Source: Poronia punctata (taxonomy: Eukaryota > Ascomycota > Sordariomycetes > Xylariales > Xylariaceae). From it: a stretch of DNA of 25,032 bases. The stretch covers positions 1-25,032 of the forward strand of contig MU401828.1 in assembly GCA_022579005.1 (NCBI GenBank). The letters run 5' to 3'. The notes below the pieces were generated by a model. It saw only the letters and a list, made by a program, of their open reading frames with translations, was not told the DNA's origin and made no database searches. A program made the position numbers and the translations under genes. This document shows, in pieces, positions 9,331 to 18,350 of the stretch; the first letter of the stretch is position 1, and every line of letters starts with the position of its first letter.

Positions 9331-11373
9331 ATGAAGGGCAGATGCCCTTTGTTAATGCTTCTTGCGATATGGGGAGCGTTAGGGGGTCTGGGGCATTCAT
9401 GGGAGCTCGGGAGTCTTGCCGATAACGATGGTGGCGTCCCCAGCCCCCAAGACTTCATCCGCCGCGGTTGTCATACTGTTGCCGTCATAGGTGACTACCT
9501 CTACCTTGACGGTGGCCAAGTCACGGAAAGTGTCAATGGGACTAAACCGGCCGATAGTTCAGCCCATGATGGCAAGTCTTTAAACACCCCCTTAGAAAGA
9601 CTCGGATGTCCGACTTCGTCAGGGGTATTGCATATTGCTGACCGGTATTAGTCAACACATGGTCTATTGACTTGACAAAGCCGTGGACAAACGACACGGT
9701 CAAGATTCGATCTATACAGAAGATAGCCCCTAGCCTAAGCAAGCAAGTACACTGGGTAGATTCCACGACAAACAGCCTATACACCTGGGGCGGTTTCACA
9801 GTGGACGAGACGTCTCCAAACCCCGACCTATGGCGATTTGCTACAGACGGCTCTGGTGGTGGGGTTTGGGCACAGGTTACACAACGCGACTACCTCAACT
9901 TCTCCAAACTGAAAACCATTTTCGGTGCCGCCTTCACGCAGACAAAGGACGTCGGCTTTGCCCTCGGCGGGGCCGCTATACACGCGTCCGACAGCACTGT
10001 ACAAAAGGATATTCCCGGATACGCCACTCCGGGACTTATCTCTTACAACTTCCGGACAGGCACGTGGGGTAACAGCTCGACGTCAGCCTATGGTGGTTAC
10101 GGGACAAGTCTAAATGGCAGGGCGGAGTACGTGCCGTTCGGTCCAAACGGGCTGATAATATTCCTTGGGGGTGCCGAGTCGCCGGTTGACGCGACTAACG
10201 AAACTATTGTGGAGATGAATTGGAACACTATTACGCTTGTCGATCCAGTTACCAAGAAATGGTACAAACAATCGACATCAGGCTCAAAGCCACCAACCGT
10301 GGAGTCTCATTGTACGGTCGGTGTGCTCGGGCCGGATGGCACCTATGAAATGTAAGATGAGACAAGAGGTTGAACGCAGCTTACCAAGATGAGATAATGT
10401 CGACTATAAAAAGCGTTACAGGTTTGCGGTACAACACCTGAACCTGGGCTAATGATTCATCGACAGATTCATCTACGGCGGCGTGTCAGACCAGATTCGC
10501 GCGACATCCTCTGACATAACTGTGCTTTCTCTCCCTGGATTCGTTTTCTTCAAAGGACCAAGCCACGCACCACCACGATCCGACCACCAGTGCGCGATTG
10601 TCGGTAGAGGGCAGCGACAGATGCTCAGCGCAGGAGGGGTAGATGGGGAGAACAGGACATTTACGGCACCGACGACGGCTGATCCTTGGATATATGGAAT
10701 TGGGATTCTCGATATGACGGAGTTGGAGTGGAAGGATTCATACGACCCCGATGCCGCAGCCTACGATAGCCCGACCGTGGTGAAGGAATGGTATAGCGCA
10801 GGGCGTTTGCGGGACGTCAGGTGGGACGATGATGAGTTAGGCAGGATCATGACCAATAAATCCGCCCCTATGCCGTCCCCTCTCACGAACCGGTTAGGAA
10901 ACAAGCCACACTCCACGGCTGCCATTGTGGGGGGTGTGATCGGGGGTATAGCGGCTGCAGTGGCGCTTGGCATTCTGATATTAGGCTTCGTACGGCGCAG
11001 GCGCAAGCAGGCAACCACGCCTGAGTCGGCGTGCCGAGTTGTTCCTGGCAACGGTGACCGGGAGGACGTTCCAGAATACAAGCCCGAACCGTGGCCTAAA
11101 GATCATGCTCGATACTACTCGCCGGACTCGGTCATGGATGCAGGACCAAAATCGCTATCGATATCTCCCTACCCCGTAGAGATTGAAGGCACGTGGTGCG
11201 GTGATTTCTCGCACCACCAAGATGGCGTCGTGCGGGTGCGCGATGGTGAGATACCTGGCACCATACCTACTGTTGGAGAACTGGCCGACCCTAACATCCA
11301 ATGGGCCCACGAGCTACCGGCGCCGCTCGAAAATACCAGGACTGAGTTGCCAGACCGCAGCTGCTCGCCATAA
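9331..11373 (+). CDS. Kelch-repeat single-pass membrane protein (three exons, 615 aa)
   Basis: Exons 9331-9571, 9652-10351 and 10467-11373 join in frame (1848 nt). The start is the first in-frame ATG and gives a signal peptide (residues 1 to about 23, hydrophobic LLMLLAIWGALGG). The luminal part is a kelch beta-propeller of the fungal galactose-oxidase-like superfamily. Gly-Gly doublets follow hydrophobic strands at about 61, 127, 186, 253, 318 and 370, and conserved fungal blocks include DGSGGGVW, FGPNG, DPVTKKWY and SLPGFVFF. A transmembrane helix (about 465-489) precedes RRRRK, then comes a polar tail of about 125 aa with ELA and ELP motifs. The likely place is plasma membrane or secretory pathway, with the propeller outside. 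Substrate or partner is unknown; kelch domains usually bind proteins or sugars, and no galactose-oxidase chemistry is claimed. The gene is intact and converges on FYV7. Confidence 0.88.
9572..9651 (+). other. Kelch gene intron 1, GC-AG type (80 nt)
   Basis: The donor reads G|GCAAGT, a full match to the GC-donor consensus after position 1. The acceptor is TATTAG|TC, with a CTGAC branch-like motif at 9638-9642, about 10 nt upstream. Splicing joins phase 1 cleanly and gives AHD-V-NTWSIDLTKPWTN, which restores the block expected in fungal kelch proteins. The only GT donor of the right phase (9557) has a poor context (A|GTTCAG) and would remove five more residues. Frame evidence for an intron here is strong; which donor is used is inferred. 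Confidence 0.7.
10352..10466 (+). other. Kelch gene intron 2 (115 nt)
   Basis: The donor is AT|GTAAGA and the acceptor is CGACAG|A, with a CTAAT branch-like motif at 10449-10453. Splicing yields GTYEI-FIYGGVSDQ, the continuous kelch strand expected in this family. An earlier acceptor-like TTACAG ending at 10420 would lead to a stop codon within ten codons, so the full 115-nt intron is the productive form. Confidence 0.88.
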
Positions 11374-12114
11374 CCTAGGAATATACATCATTTTGCTTAA
11401 TTCGGGCTGCTATTTTCAGTGCTTGCTTTGGGTTTACGCGGGGCCTGAGGGGGGAAGCTTATATATAATTCATTGTATGTGTATTTATTTTATTGACTCG
11501 CCTTTCGAGAAATGTCCTTGGCGCATAAATACATTTGGCACAATCTTCTCACGCACATACAGTATCTAAGATAGCTGCGCCTACAGATTCCACTACTCAA
11601 CATCAATGCCTCAGCCTGCGTGTCCATAGCCGTACAGAAAGCAACAAGGGTGTATGTGAAACGTCATAGCGCTTGTGAGAAAATACAGATCGGGGATAAT
11701 GGTGGCTTAATAGAGACATATGAACCCCAGGCTCAGTTCACAAGCAGCATTTCCAGTACCACGACCGTCAGCTGTCCCAGATCAGGTCGTACAGGTGTAA
11801 TATGTCGTTTCGGTTCAAGGTACCTTCTATAGGTCTGGATAACTACCATCCCTCGTAGCTAAATCCTGTGACCCCCATGATGAGTTCATCTCAGGCAGGA
11901 TAATTACCGGTCAGTCGTGAACAGCTTTGCATATTGTCATGATGAAACGCAAGCCAGGCCTTTACAACAAAACTGATGATGATGGCTGTTCAGAAGGGGG
12001 TATGCAAATACTCAGCAAAACGCCCGTGTGCTTCATGTGCTAAACAGACTCTTCCGGATCCTCCATAGGTTATCCCTTGGGTTCTTCGGTCGGACCCAAA
12101 TCTAAGCCACGTTC
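11374..12114. other. Convergent intergenic region, no gene supported
   Basis: These 741 nt separate the stop codons of the kelch gene and FYV7, so they should contain the two 3' untranslated regions. Composition is ordinary. Short open frames here (such as 11620-11832 plus) have no recognisable domain and no supporting context. I see no tRNA or repeat. Confidence 0.7.
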
Positions 12115-12895
12115 TTACCCAACCGATTTCCTTATTTTCTCCAGTAAGAGACCGCTTTCGCGGCCGAGGCGACGTTGGCCATCTCTCCCTGGTTTGCGAG
12201 CTTTAGCCATGGCGCGGCGGAACCGCTCACGCTCCGCTATCCTGCGACGCCACTCGAGATCGGTGCGCTCTTTCTCGGCTGCGTGTTGAGCAATTTCCGC
12301 CCTTTTGCGCTCAGCTATAGTCAATGCCTTGTCAAAATAGCCGGGTTGCCTCTTCTGGGAAAGTGGTCGTTGTCTTCGTAATGTGTCTTCCGATGATCGC
12401 CGGCCTTCAATTATGGGGCGTCTTGCATCGTTGTCGCCGCCGCCGCCAAGCATAGCTTGACGGTCGGGATGTAAGCGCGACTCGGGCATGTCTGGTGCGC
12501 CTTGTGAGTATATCTTGTTATTGCGGCGATCCTCGTCGTTTCCGCAAGTCGCACTACTCGTATCCGTCCCCACGATGGTCACAGAGTTGGAACTGTCTTG
12601 GAGAAGCCAGGGCTTTATGCAAGGATCCCCATCGTCTGTGGTAAATGTTTTTATTTTCTTGTAAGCCTTTCTCACTTTGGCTTTGTGGATAAGGTCTTTT
12701 TTTATCCGGTCCACTGCAATCGAAACGTTAGTTTCAATACCCAACGTTGATGGTTTCTGTTGATAGACCGATACCTTTCCGTCTCCAGGGACCATCTGGT
12801 AGATTCTCTGGCCCCACCCGGAAACCCTTATGAAGCTTCTTCGAAGCAGGCGCCGGAGTGTCATCGGTCTCGACTGCTTCATTGATGGGAACCAT
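12115..12895 (-). CDS. FYV7: rRNA-processing protein Fyv7 (two exons, 239 aa)
   Basis: Exon 1 is 12895-12775 and exon 2 is 12713-12115; joined they give 720 nt in frame. Family hallmarks run in order: KGFRVGPENLPDG and a basic patch (23-40), VDRIKKDLIHKAKVRKAYKK (41-60), a variable linker with LHPDRQAML (121-129), a charged helix or coiled coil (about 170-205), then ERERFRRAMAKARK (201-214) and GQRRLGRESGLLLEKI (219-234). Yeast Fyv7 (151 aa) is a nucleolar factor needed for early cleavages of the 35S pre-rRNA in 40S subunit production; this protein is longer mainly through its linker. An uninterrupted reading starting at 12882 goes through the intron and gives a false N-terminus; the upstream ATG at 12895 restores the conserved one. 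It is convergent with the kelch gene. Recognition is from memory of the family, not a search. Confidence 0.85.
12714..12774 (-). other. FYV7 intron (61 nt)
   Basis: On the minus strand the donor is AAAG|GTATCG, there is a near-perfect branch site AACTAAC, and the acceptor is TTGCAG|TG. Removing it joins WRRK to VDRIKK and produces the conserved N-terminal Fyv7 region. The size is typical of filamentous fungi. Confidence 0.9.
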
Positions 12896-13060
12896 TATGG
12901 CAAAAACGTCTCGGTAAGCGGCTGTTATTGCGGCGTCGTAGGTCAGTAACAGAGCGTGTACAATACAAGATCAGAAAATTTGGCGCAAGCTAATGCTGTG
13001 GTAGGATTTTGCGACTTGATAAAATAAAACAGCAAACTGTTCGAACTTAGCAATAGGAGG
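12896..13060 (-). promoter_or_regulatory. FYV7 upstream region, very short before the AT-rich border
   Basis: Only about 165 nt of ordinary sequence separate the FYV7 start codon from the RIP-like AT-rich DNA. The promoter must therefore be compact or partly inside AT-rich DNA. I found no convincing TATA or CCAAT element. Confidence 0.4.
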
Positions 13061-13084
13061 AAAATGTATATTTAATTATATTAT

Positions 13085-13180
13085 ATATAAAAGAGATAGT
13101 TTTTTATTGCAAGATTCTTTTATACTAAACAGGTAAAAAAGATATTTTAATAAAAGACCTTTTTAGGGTAACTTTTATTA
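13085..13180 (+). repeat. Dispersed repeat module R, copy 2 (weak)
   Basis: Partner of 8028-8130: a TTTTATACTAAACAGG block followed by an A-rich tract. It lies directly at the right border of the gene island. The match is short and of moderate confidence. Confidence 0.4.
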
Positions 13181-13261
13181 TATAATTTTTTTTATTAATT
13201 TATTATTTTTTAAAATATATTGCTTTTTAATTTAATTATAATTAATATAGCTAAGAAATAT

Positions 13262-13440
13262 TTTTTAATATATAAGCTATAATTTAGCTACTATATAGCT
13301 AATAAGTACTTTATTTACTTAGCTAGGTTAACTTAACTTTTATAGCTTTAATAATATAACCTGCTTTTTTAACTATAATATTATTACTAATATTTTAATA
13401 TTTATCATTAAATTTATAACTATTTTTTAAGTAACTTTAA
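13262..13440 (+). repeat. Dispersed repeat module Q, copy 2
   Basis: Direct-orientation partner of 7541-7720, sharing TTAGCTACTATATAGCTAAT and the following AGCTAGGTTA block. This copy is more AT-rich than the left copy (for example GTGCCTTG there reads GTACTTTA here), as expected if both were RIP-mutated to different extents. Confidence 0.6.
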
Positions 13441-13734
13441 ACTGTTTTAATATAAGGATTTATATTTATTAATAATAGCTAAAATTCTAGATTTTTTTTT
13501 AAAAAAATAAGTTAACTTTATAACCTTTTAAAATTACTATTTACTTTAATTTTATAATATAAAAGTACTTAAATTATTTATAAAGTTAATATAATTTAGT
13601 TTTAATAAAGTATGCAATTATTTTATAAAAGTATATATTTAAAAAAAAGTTTATTTATTTATAAATAAATAGTTTTATATTAGGTTTATTTTAAATAATA
13701 GCACTTTTAATATTATTAAAATAAGTACTAATAT
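13441..13734. other. AT-rich interval without recognisable feature
   Basis: RIP-like AT-rich DNA between modules Q' and A'. I see no repeat partner or open frame. Confidence 0.5.
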
Positions 13735-14850
13735 AGTTATAATAATTAATAAAGCATAGTAGCTATATATTAATGCTAAATAAAAGATTTTAAGTTAAAA
13801 AAAGAAATAAGACTAGCTATGTTAAAATTTATCTCTTTACTATTTATATAAGTATCTAGCTAAAAATATAAGTATATAACTAATTAAATTGTTTTACTAA
13901 GTAAGCTTTATTAAGCAAAGGTAATGTTTAGTACTACTTTAAACTTATTATAAAATAATATATATACTTTATAAGTTATATAACTATCTTTTAGGTTATA
14001 AAATAATAAATTAATAAGCATAGCTATTATAGTGCTTTTTAAAAAAAACTAAAGCTTAAGTATAAAGCACTTAAGCTAAAGTATAAGTGCTATAAAGGTT
14101 AGTACTATTAAAGGTTTTTATAATATATTTTGCTTAATATTAAAAGTATATTTAGCTTTAATAAAAAATTAAAAGTAAAAGATTAAAAAGGTTTACTTTT
14201 ATATTAATAAAGTAAAAGCTTAATAGCTGCTTTTTAAAAGCTAAAAGCTTTACTATATATAAAAGTTTAGTTTTTAAAGCAGTTTTTTATAACCTTTTTA
14301 TTAACTTTTTTTAAACTTAGTAAAAATATTAAATAGTAAGTAAATCTAGCTAAGTTATAATATAAATAATTTATTAAATATTGTATAACTAATTTTAACC
14401 TTTTTTATAATTTTAATTTAAATAAAGCTAGTAAGTATATAAAAGCTAAAGGTTTATAAATCATTAAACCTTAAATATAGCGTTTTTAATAAGTTGCTTG
14501 CTTATATAAGCAGCTTTATTATTATTTAAGTAGTGTTTTAATACTATATTAGCTATTATAGCATAAAGCTATTTACTAAAGCAAATAAGTTTTAAAGCTA
14601 AAAAATAGCTATTATAATTTTTTTTAAAACTTATTAATATATTTTTAAAGTTACTAGTAAAGTACTAGGTATTATTTAAGTTATACTTTATTTAGTTTAC
14701 TTAGTATTAAAGGTTTTTATTATACTTTATACTTAGGTTTTTTATTAATTTTTTTAAGCTTTAAAAAAAGCTAGACTTATTAAAGTAAAAAGTTATTAAA
14801 AGCTTTATATAATTAATTAGTATAATTCTTTTTTATATTTTATAAATAAG
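13735..14850 (+). repeat. Family A repeat, inverted copy
   Basis: Matches the reverse complement of 250-1375. Clear anchors are 13860-14030 (with TTACTAAGTAAGCTTTATTA and AATAAGCATAGCTATTAT), 14470-14700 (with AAGCTATTTACTAAAGCA) and 14775-14820. Differences are mainly transitions. Translation in all frames tried is broken by stops; the class remains unknown. The end at 13735 corresponds to the junction with the Gypsy element at 1375, which supports it as a true element end. Confidence 0.7.
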
Positions 14851-14861
14851 TAGTTAGTTAA

Positions 14862-15100
14862 TACTATAGTAGCCCTTGCAAGATATAGCTAACTATTTAT
14901 AAACTATTAGCTTTACTTTAAATAGTTAAGTGGCCTTTAACACTTATAATTGCTAACGTTTACCTGCTTAAGCGCTAAAAAGCCCTTTAAACGTTTATAG
15001 CCTATAAACGATTTCCTAGCTATAAACGCTAAGTACTTATTTTCCTTATATAATTATATGCGCAACTAAGTACCTTTAGATTAAAATGTAAAGCTACTTA
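14862..15100 (+). repeat. Dispersed repeat module P1, copy 2 (RIP-mutated)
   Basis: Direct-orientation partner of 8226-8465 and of nearly the same length. It has lost C and G relative to that copy, mainly at CA and TG dinucleotides. Most of the central palindrome is preserved (14988-15013). Here P1 is followed by P2, not P3. Confidence 0.75.
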
Positions 15101-15107
15101 ATAGTTA

Positions 15108-15347
15108 TAGATTAGTTAAATAGCAGTATAGCTAACTAGGTAGCTTATAGCTATTCTTTCCTTTTAACTATAAATACTAAGGCCTGCACTTATAAATAGC
15201 TGCAGCTTTACTATAGCGTGCATTTATAGGTTTGCGCACTTTATAGGATCTTTAAAGCTTTTTTTTTCTTTTTTGTTTTACTTTAAGATTTTTATTAATA
15301 AATTAAGTTACCTTTAAAAGCTTTGCTTTCTTTATAATTTAATTATA
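15108..15347 (+). repeat. Dispersed repeat module P2, copy 2
   Basis: About 240 nt, matching 5905-6143 across its length. It contains GCTAACTAGGTAGCTTATAG, AAGGCCTGCACTTATAAATA and a CTTTACTATAGCGTGCA block that also occurs at 17752. It follows P1 directly. Confidence 0.75.
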
Positions 15348-17744
15348 ATAATTTTAAGGTTATTAATATAAGTTAAAAAGTATATTATTTTAACTTGCTA
15401 ATTTAAACTAATTTAACCTAGTAATACTATTTAACTAATTAGCTAATACTAACACTTTAGCTACTTATATTAACTAAGATTATAGCTTAAAAAGATAAAA
15501 AGCGCGCAAAAATGCGTATAGCTATAAAGCAATAAGCTTTAGCTAAAGCACTATACTTAAATAATAATTTTGCTAAAATTATTTTAAAAATTAATAAGAT
15601 CTTACAAATAAAAGCTTATAAATAATTTATTAAACTTTTTTATTTTTAAAAAAAATAAGAACTAAAATCTTAGGTTATAATTTTAAAAAATTTAAAAATA
15701 AAAAGACTTTTAATACTTTAATAAAACAAGCTTAAGTTTTTAAATAATATTTTGCTAAAAAATACTTTTAAAAACTTTTATTATATATTTATAATTAAAA
15801 ACTTTTATTAAACAATATAAAATTTTATAAAAACCTTTACTAAGCTATATATTAAAAAAATAAATAAACTTAGTTTTTTATTTATAGCTTTTATTAAAAA
15901 TAAACGTAAAGCAATTTTTAAGTTTAATAAAACTATAAATATTAAAGCATTTATTAACTTAATAAGCACTTATTTTAGTATAGTATTTTAAAAATTTAAA
16001 ATTTAAACTTTAATACTAATTGCTTACTAAGCTTAAGCTAACTTAATATATTGCTTATTATTAAATAGTAAATAAACTATAACTAACCTAATTTATTAAG
16101 CTTACTTTTTAACTTATATAAAATTTAAAAAAAGTATAAAGCTTAAAGCTAAAATATAACGCTTAAAGTAATTAATAAAAAATTTAAGCTATAATTATAA
16201 TAAAAGTATACTTTTACTAATACTAAACTAAAATAAAATTATAAACTATATAGCTTAAAAGCTAGCACTAGCATATAGAAAAATTAATTACTTTAAAAGT
16301 TAAATTATTAATATTAACTAATAAATAATAAACTTGCTAGCTTATAACTAATTTTTAATTTAAAATATTATAACCTTAACTACTATAATAGTGCAGCTTT
16401 GCAAATTTGCAAAAATAAAAGTATTTATTTTTTATAATTTAAAAAATAAAAACAAAGTTATATTTAAAATATAGTTATAAAATATATGTAATTGCTTTAA
16501 AGCTAACAAAAACTAGTTTATTAATAATAAAACTAGGCTAGCTAACGTTTAAACATACTTTAAAAGCATAGTAACTAAAAACGTATAGCTATACTTATTA
16601 AATAATTACTTTAATATAATTCATATATTAACTAAGCTTTTAAATTATTTAAAAAGTAAATATAAAAATATAAACTAAACATAATATATTAAAGTTAAGT
16701 ACTAAAAGTTAAAAATAAAAAGCTTAGCTAATTACTTAAACTTTAAAAATAGCTTTATATAACTTGCTAGCAAACAAAAACTTTTATAAGCTAAAAAGAA
16801 AAAGTTTTATAATAAACTAATTACTTGCTTACAATATAAAACTATAGCTTAATATTTTAATAATAATATTAATTTTAATATATTTATTTAATACTATATA
16901 TAAATAGTTTATATTCTTTAGTAGAAAAATAAATATAAGTTAACTTAAAAGCTTATAAGCAATATAAATAGCTTTTATAATAATAATATTAATAGAATAA
17001 TTTAAATAAACCTAGTAAAGCGAGATATTACTATAAAAAACTATATTTAGCTTTATAATAAAAAAAGACTTAATTTATAAGTTTTTTTATTACTATAACT
17101 TAAAATATAGCTAAAAATAAAAACCGTTATTATTAAAAGCGAATGCTTTAATAATAAAAAATAAAAATATACTTTTTATAATTGCTTACTAAAAAAATAG
17201 TTTAAACTAATAAGCTTAAATTTAAACAATTTTTATAGCTTATAATTATAATGCTAAAGTCTTTTCTTTTAAAAAAAGCGAGCTTTAAAAGAATAATTTT
17301 AAAATAAATAAACCTTTATTTTAAAAAAGTATTACTAAATATTAATACGCGGTATAATAAATAAGTATATAAAAAAAGACCTTTTAATATTTAGCTATAT
17401 AGTATTAAATAATGAATCTATTTTATAAACAAACAACGTTTTAAATAATATAAAAGCTATTGTATATATAGCAATAAATATACTATTAGCAACAAAAATT
17501 AAAACTAGTTTAAACTTAAAAACTATTATAAACTTTAACTATTAAATAGTAATGAAAATTTAATAAAAAAAGTTATTAGAAAATATAAAAAACTATAATA
17601 ATTACTTTTTAAATAAATAAGCAAATATTTAAAAATGTTTTTTAATAATATTATATATATATTATAATATAATACTTAAAAAGCTATAGCTTGCTTAATA
17701 TAAAATATTACTAAACTATAAAAACTACTAACTTATATTTTTTT
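15348..17744. other. Unassigned 2.4-kb AT-rich block between two P2 copies
   Basis: A RIP-like block bounded on both sides by the P2 3' part (15221-15347 and 17752-17893). The plus-strand translation gives long Lys/Ile/Asn/Leu-rich stretches with scattered stops, as a RIP-destroyed coding element would, but I could not match a transposase, reverse transcriptase or other domain. It may be the inside of another transposon. No intact gene is present. Confidence 0.5.
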
Positions 17745-17893
17745 TATAGCCTTACTATAGCGTGCATATATAGGTTTATATACTTTACAAGATCTTAAAA
17801 GCTTTTTTTTTCTTTTTCTCTTTACCTCAAGATTTTTATTAATAAATCAAGTTACCTTTAAAATCCTTGCCTTCTTTATAACTTAATTATAAC
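17745..17893 (+). repeat. Dispersed repeat module P2, copy 3 (3' part only)
   Basis: Matches the second half of P2 (15221-15347 and about 6000-6140): CTTACTATAGCGTGCATATA, the polypyrimidine run, AAGATTTTTATTAATAAATC and CCTTCTTTATAACTTAAT. The first half is absent. Confidence 0.7.
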
Positions 17894-17902
17894 ACTAATT
17901 GC

Positions 17903-18098
17903 CCTACGCTTTTACCCTTTCCCCTTTTAATTGCTATAGCTAAAGCTACTACTTAAAGCTAGAAACTACTTAATATAGTAGTTATAATACCTTTATTTTT
18001 TAATTTACTTATTTACTTACTTATTTACTTTTATTAATAAAAATAGAAAAAGTAGTTATATATATATATATATAGCTATAGCTATATAGTTAATTTAA
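17903..18098 (+). repeat. Dispersed repeat module P3, copy 2, with Gypsy inserted at its end
   Basis: Partner of 8466-8632. It carries an extra TTAC/TTAT tetramer tract (about 18000-18035). Its similarity to copy 1 ends at TTAATTTAA, exactly where the Gypsy LTR begins, so P3 appears to be the target into which Gypsy copy 2 inserted. Confidence 0.7.
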
Positions 18099-18333
18099 TA
18101 TAAAGGTTTAAGCAATAAAGTAGTTATAAGGTAATGTTACTAGCAATTTTAAAAACTAGGTATATTAAATAACTTTTATTTAGTTAGCTAAGTAAGTAAC
18201 TAAACTAGCTAAAAGAATTAAAAAAAGTATAACTAGCAAAGCTTTAGCTATTAATTAGCATAGCTTTAGCTAATAAGTAGTTTGTATATAAATAGTTTAG
18301 TAAATAAGTTTTTTAGCTAGGTACCTTATTATA
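18099..18333 (-). repeat. 3' LTR of Gypsy copy 2 (235 nt)
   Basis: Aligns end to end with 5106-5340 at identical length. Flanks diverge at both ends: P3 on the left, the polypurine tract and internal domain on the right. Differences from the other LTR are mostly C/T and G/A. Confidence 0.75.
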
Positions 18334-18350
18334 TTGCCTTTTTTTTTAAG
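18334..18350 (-). promoter_or_regulatory. Polypurine tract of Gypsy copy 2
   Basis: On the minus strand, an A9-GG run stands immediately before the LTR start. This is the expected place and composition for the plus-strand primer of an LTR retrotransposon. Confidence 0.55.

Larger units (their letters stand above)
8985..13060. other. GC-equilibrated gene island within AT-rich DNA
   Basis: Base composition changes sharply near 8985 and 13060. A sample line inside (9901-9960) counts to 52% G+C, against about 17% (301-360) and 7% (22381-22440) outside. CpA and TpG, nearly absent outside, are common inside, so the island has not been RIP-mutated. It contains two complete genes facing each other. 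Borders are judged by eye and may be off by about 50-100 nt. Confidence 0.85.

Noticed and set aside
9557..9651. GT-AG alternative for kelch intron 1 with donor at 9557
   Set aside because: The phase fits, but the donor context (A|GTTCAG) is poor and it removes five more residues. The GCAAGT donor is a better match. It is kept as the alternative.
9542..9799. Minus-strand 85-aa open frame
   Set aside because: Antisense shadow across kelch exon 1, intron 1 and exon 2.
10761..11081. Minus-strand 106-aa open frame
   Set aside because: It is a shadow of the kelch gene's third exon, with no recognisable domain.
11183..11569. Plus-strand 128-aa open frame overlapping the kelch C-terminus
   Set aside because: It overlaps kelch exon 3 in another frame and runs into the 3' region; no domain, no support.
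11620..11832. Plus-strand 70-aa open frame between the genes
   Set aside because: Short, with no domain, signal peptide or conserved pattern. It is likely chance in ordinary-composition DNA.
12115..12882. A 255-aa minus-strand protein starting at 12882
   Set aside because: Its first 56 residues come from the wrong frame of exon 1 plus the intron. The spliced model from 12895 gives the conserved Fyv7 N-terminus with consensus splice sites.
5905..18098. P1 and P2 as solo LTRs of further retrotransposons
   Set aside because: Their lengths near 240 nt are suggestive, but I found no full pair around an internal domain, no target-site duplications and no clear terminal dinucleotides. They were left as unclassified repeats.
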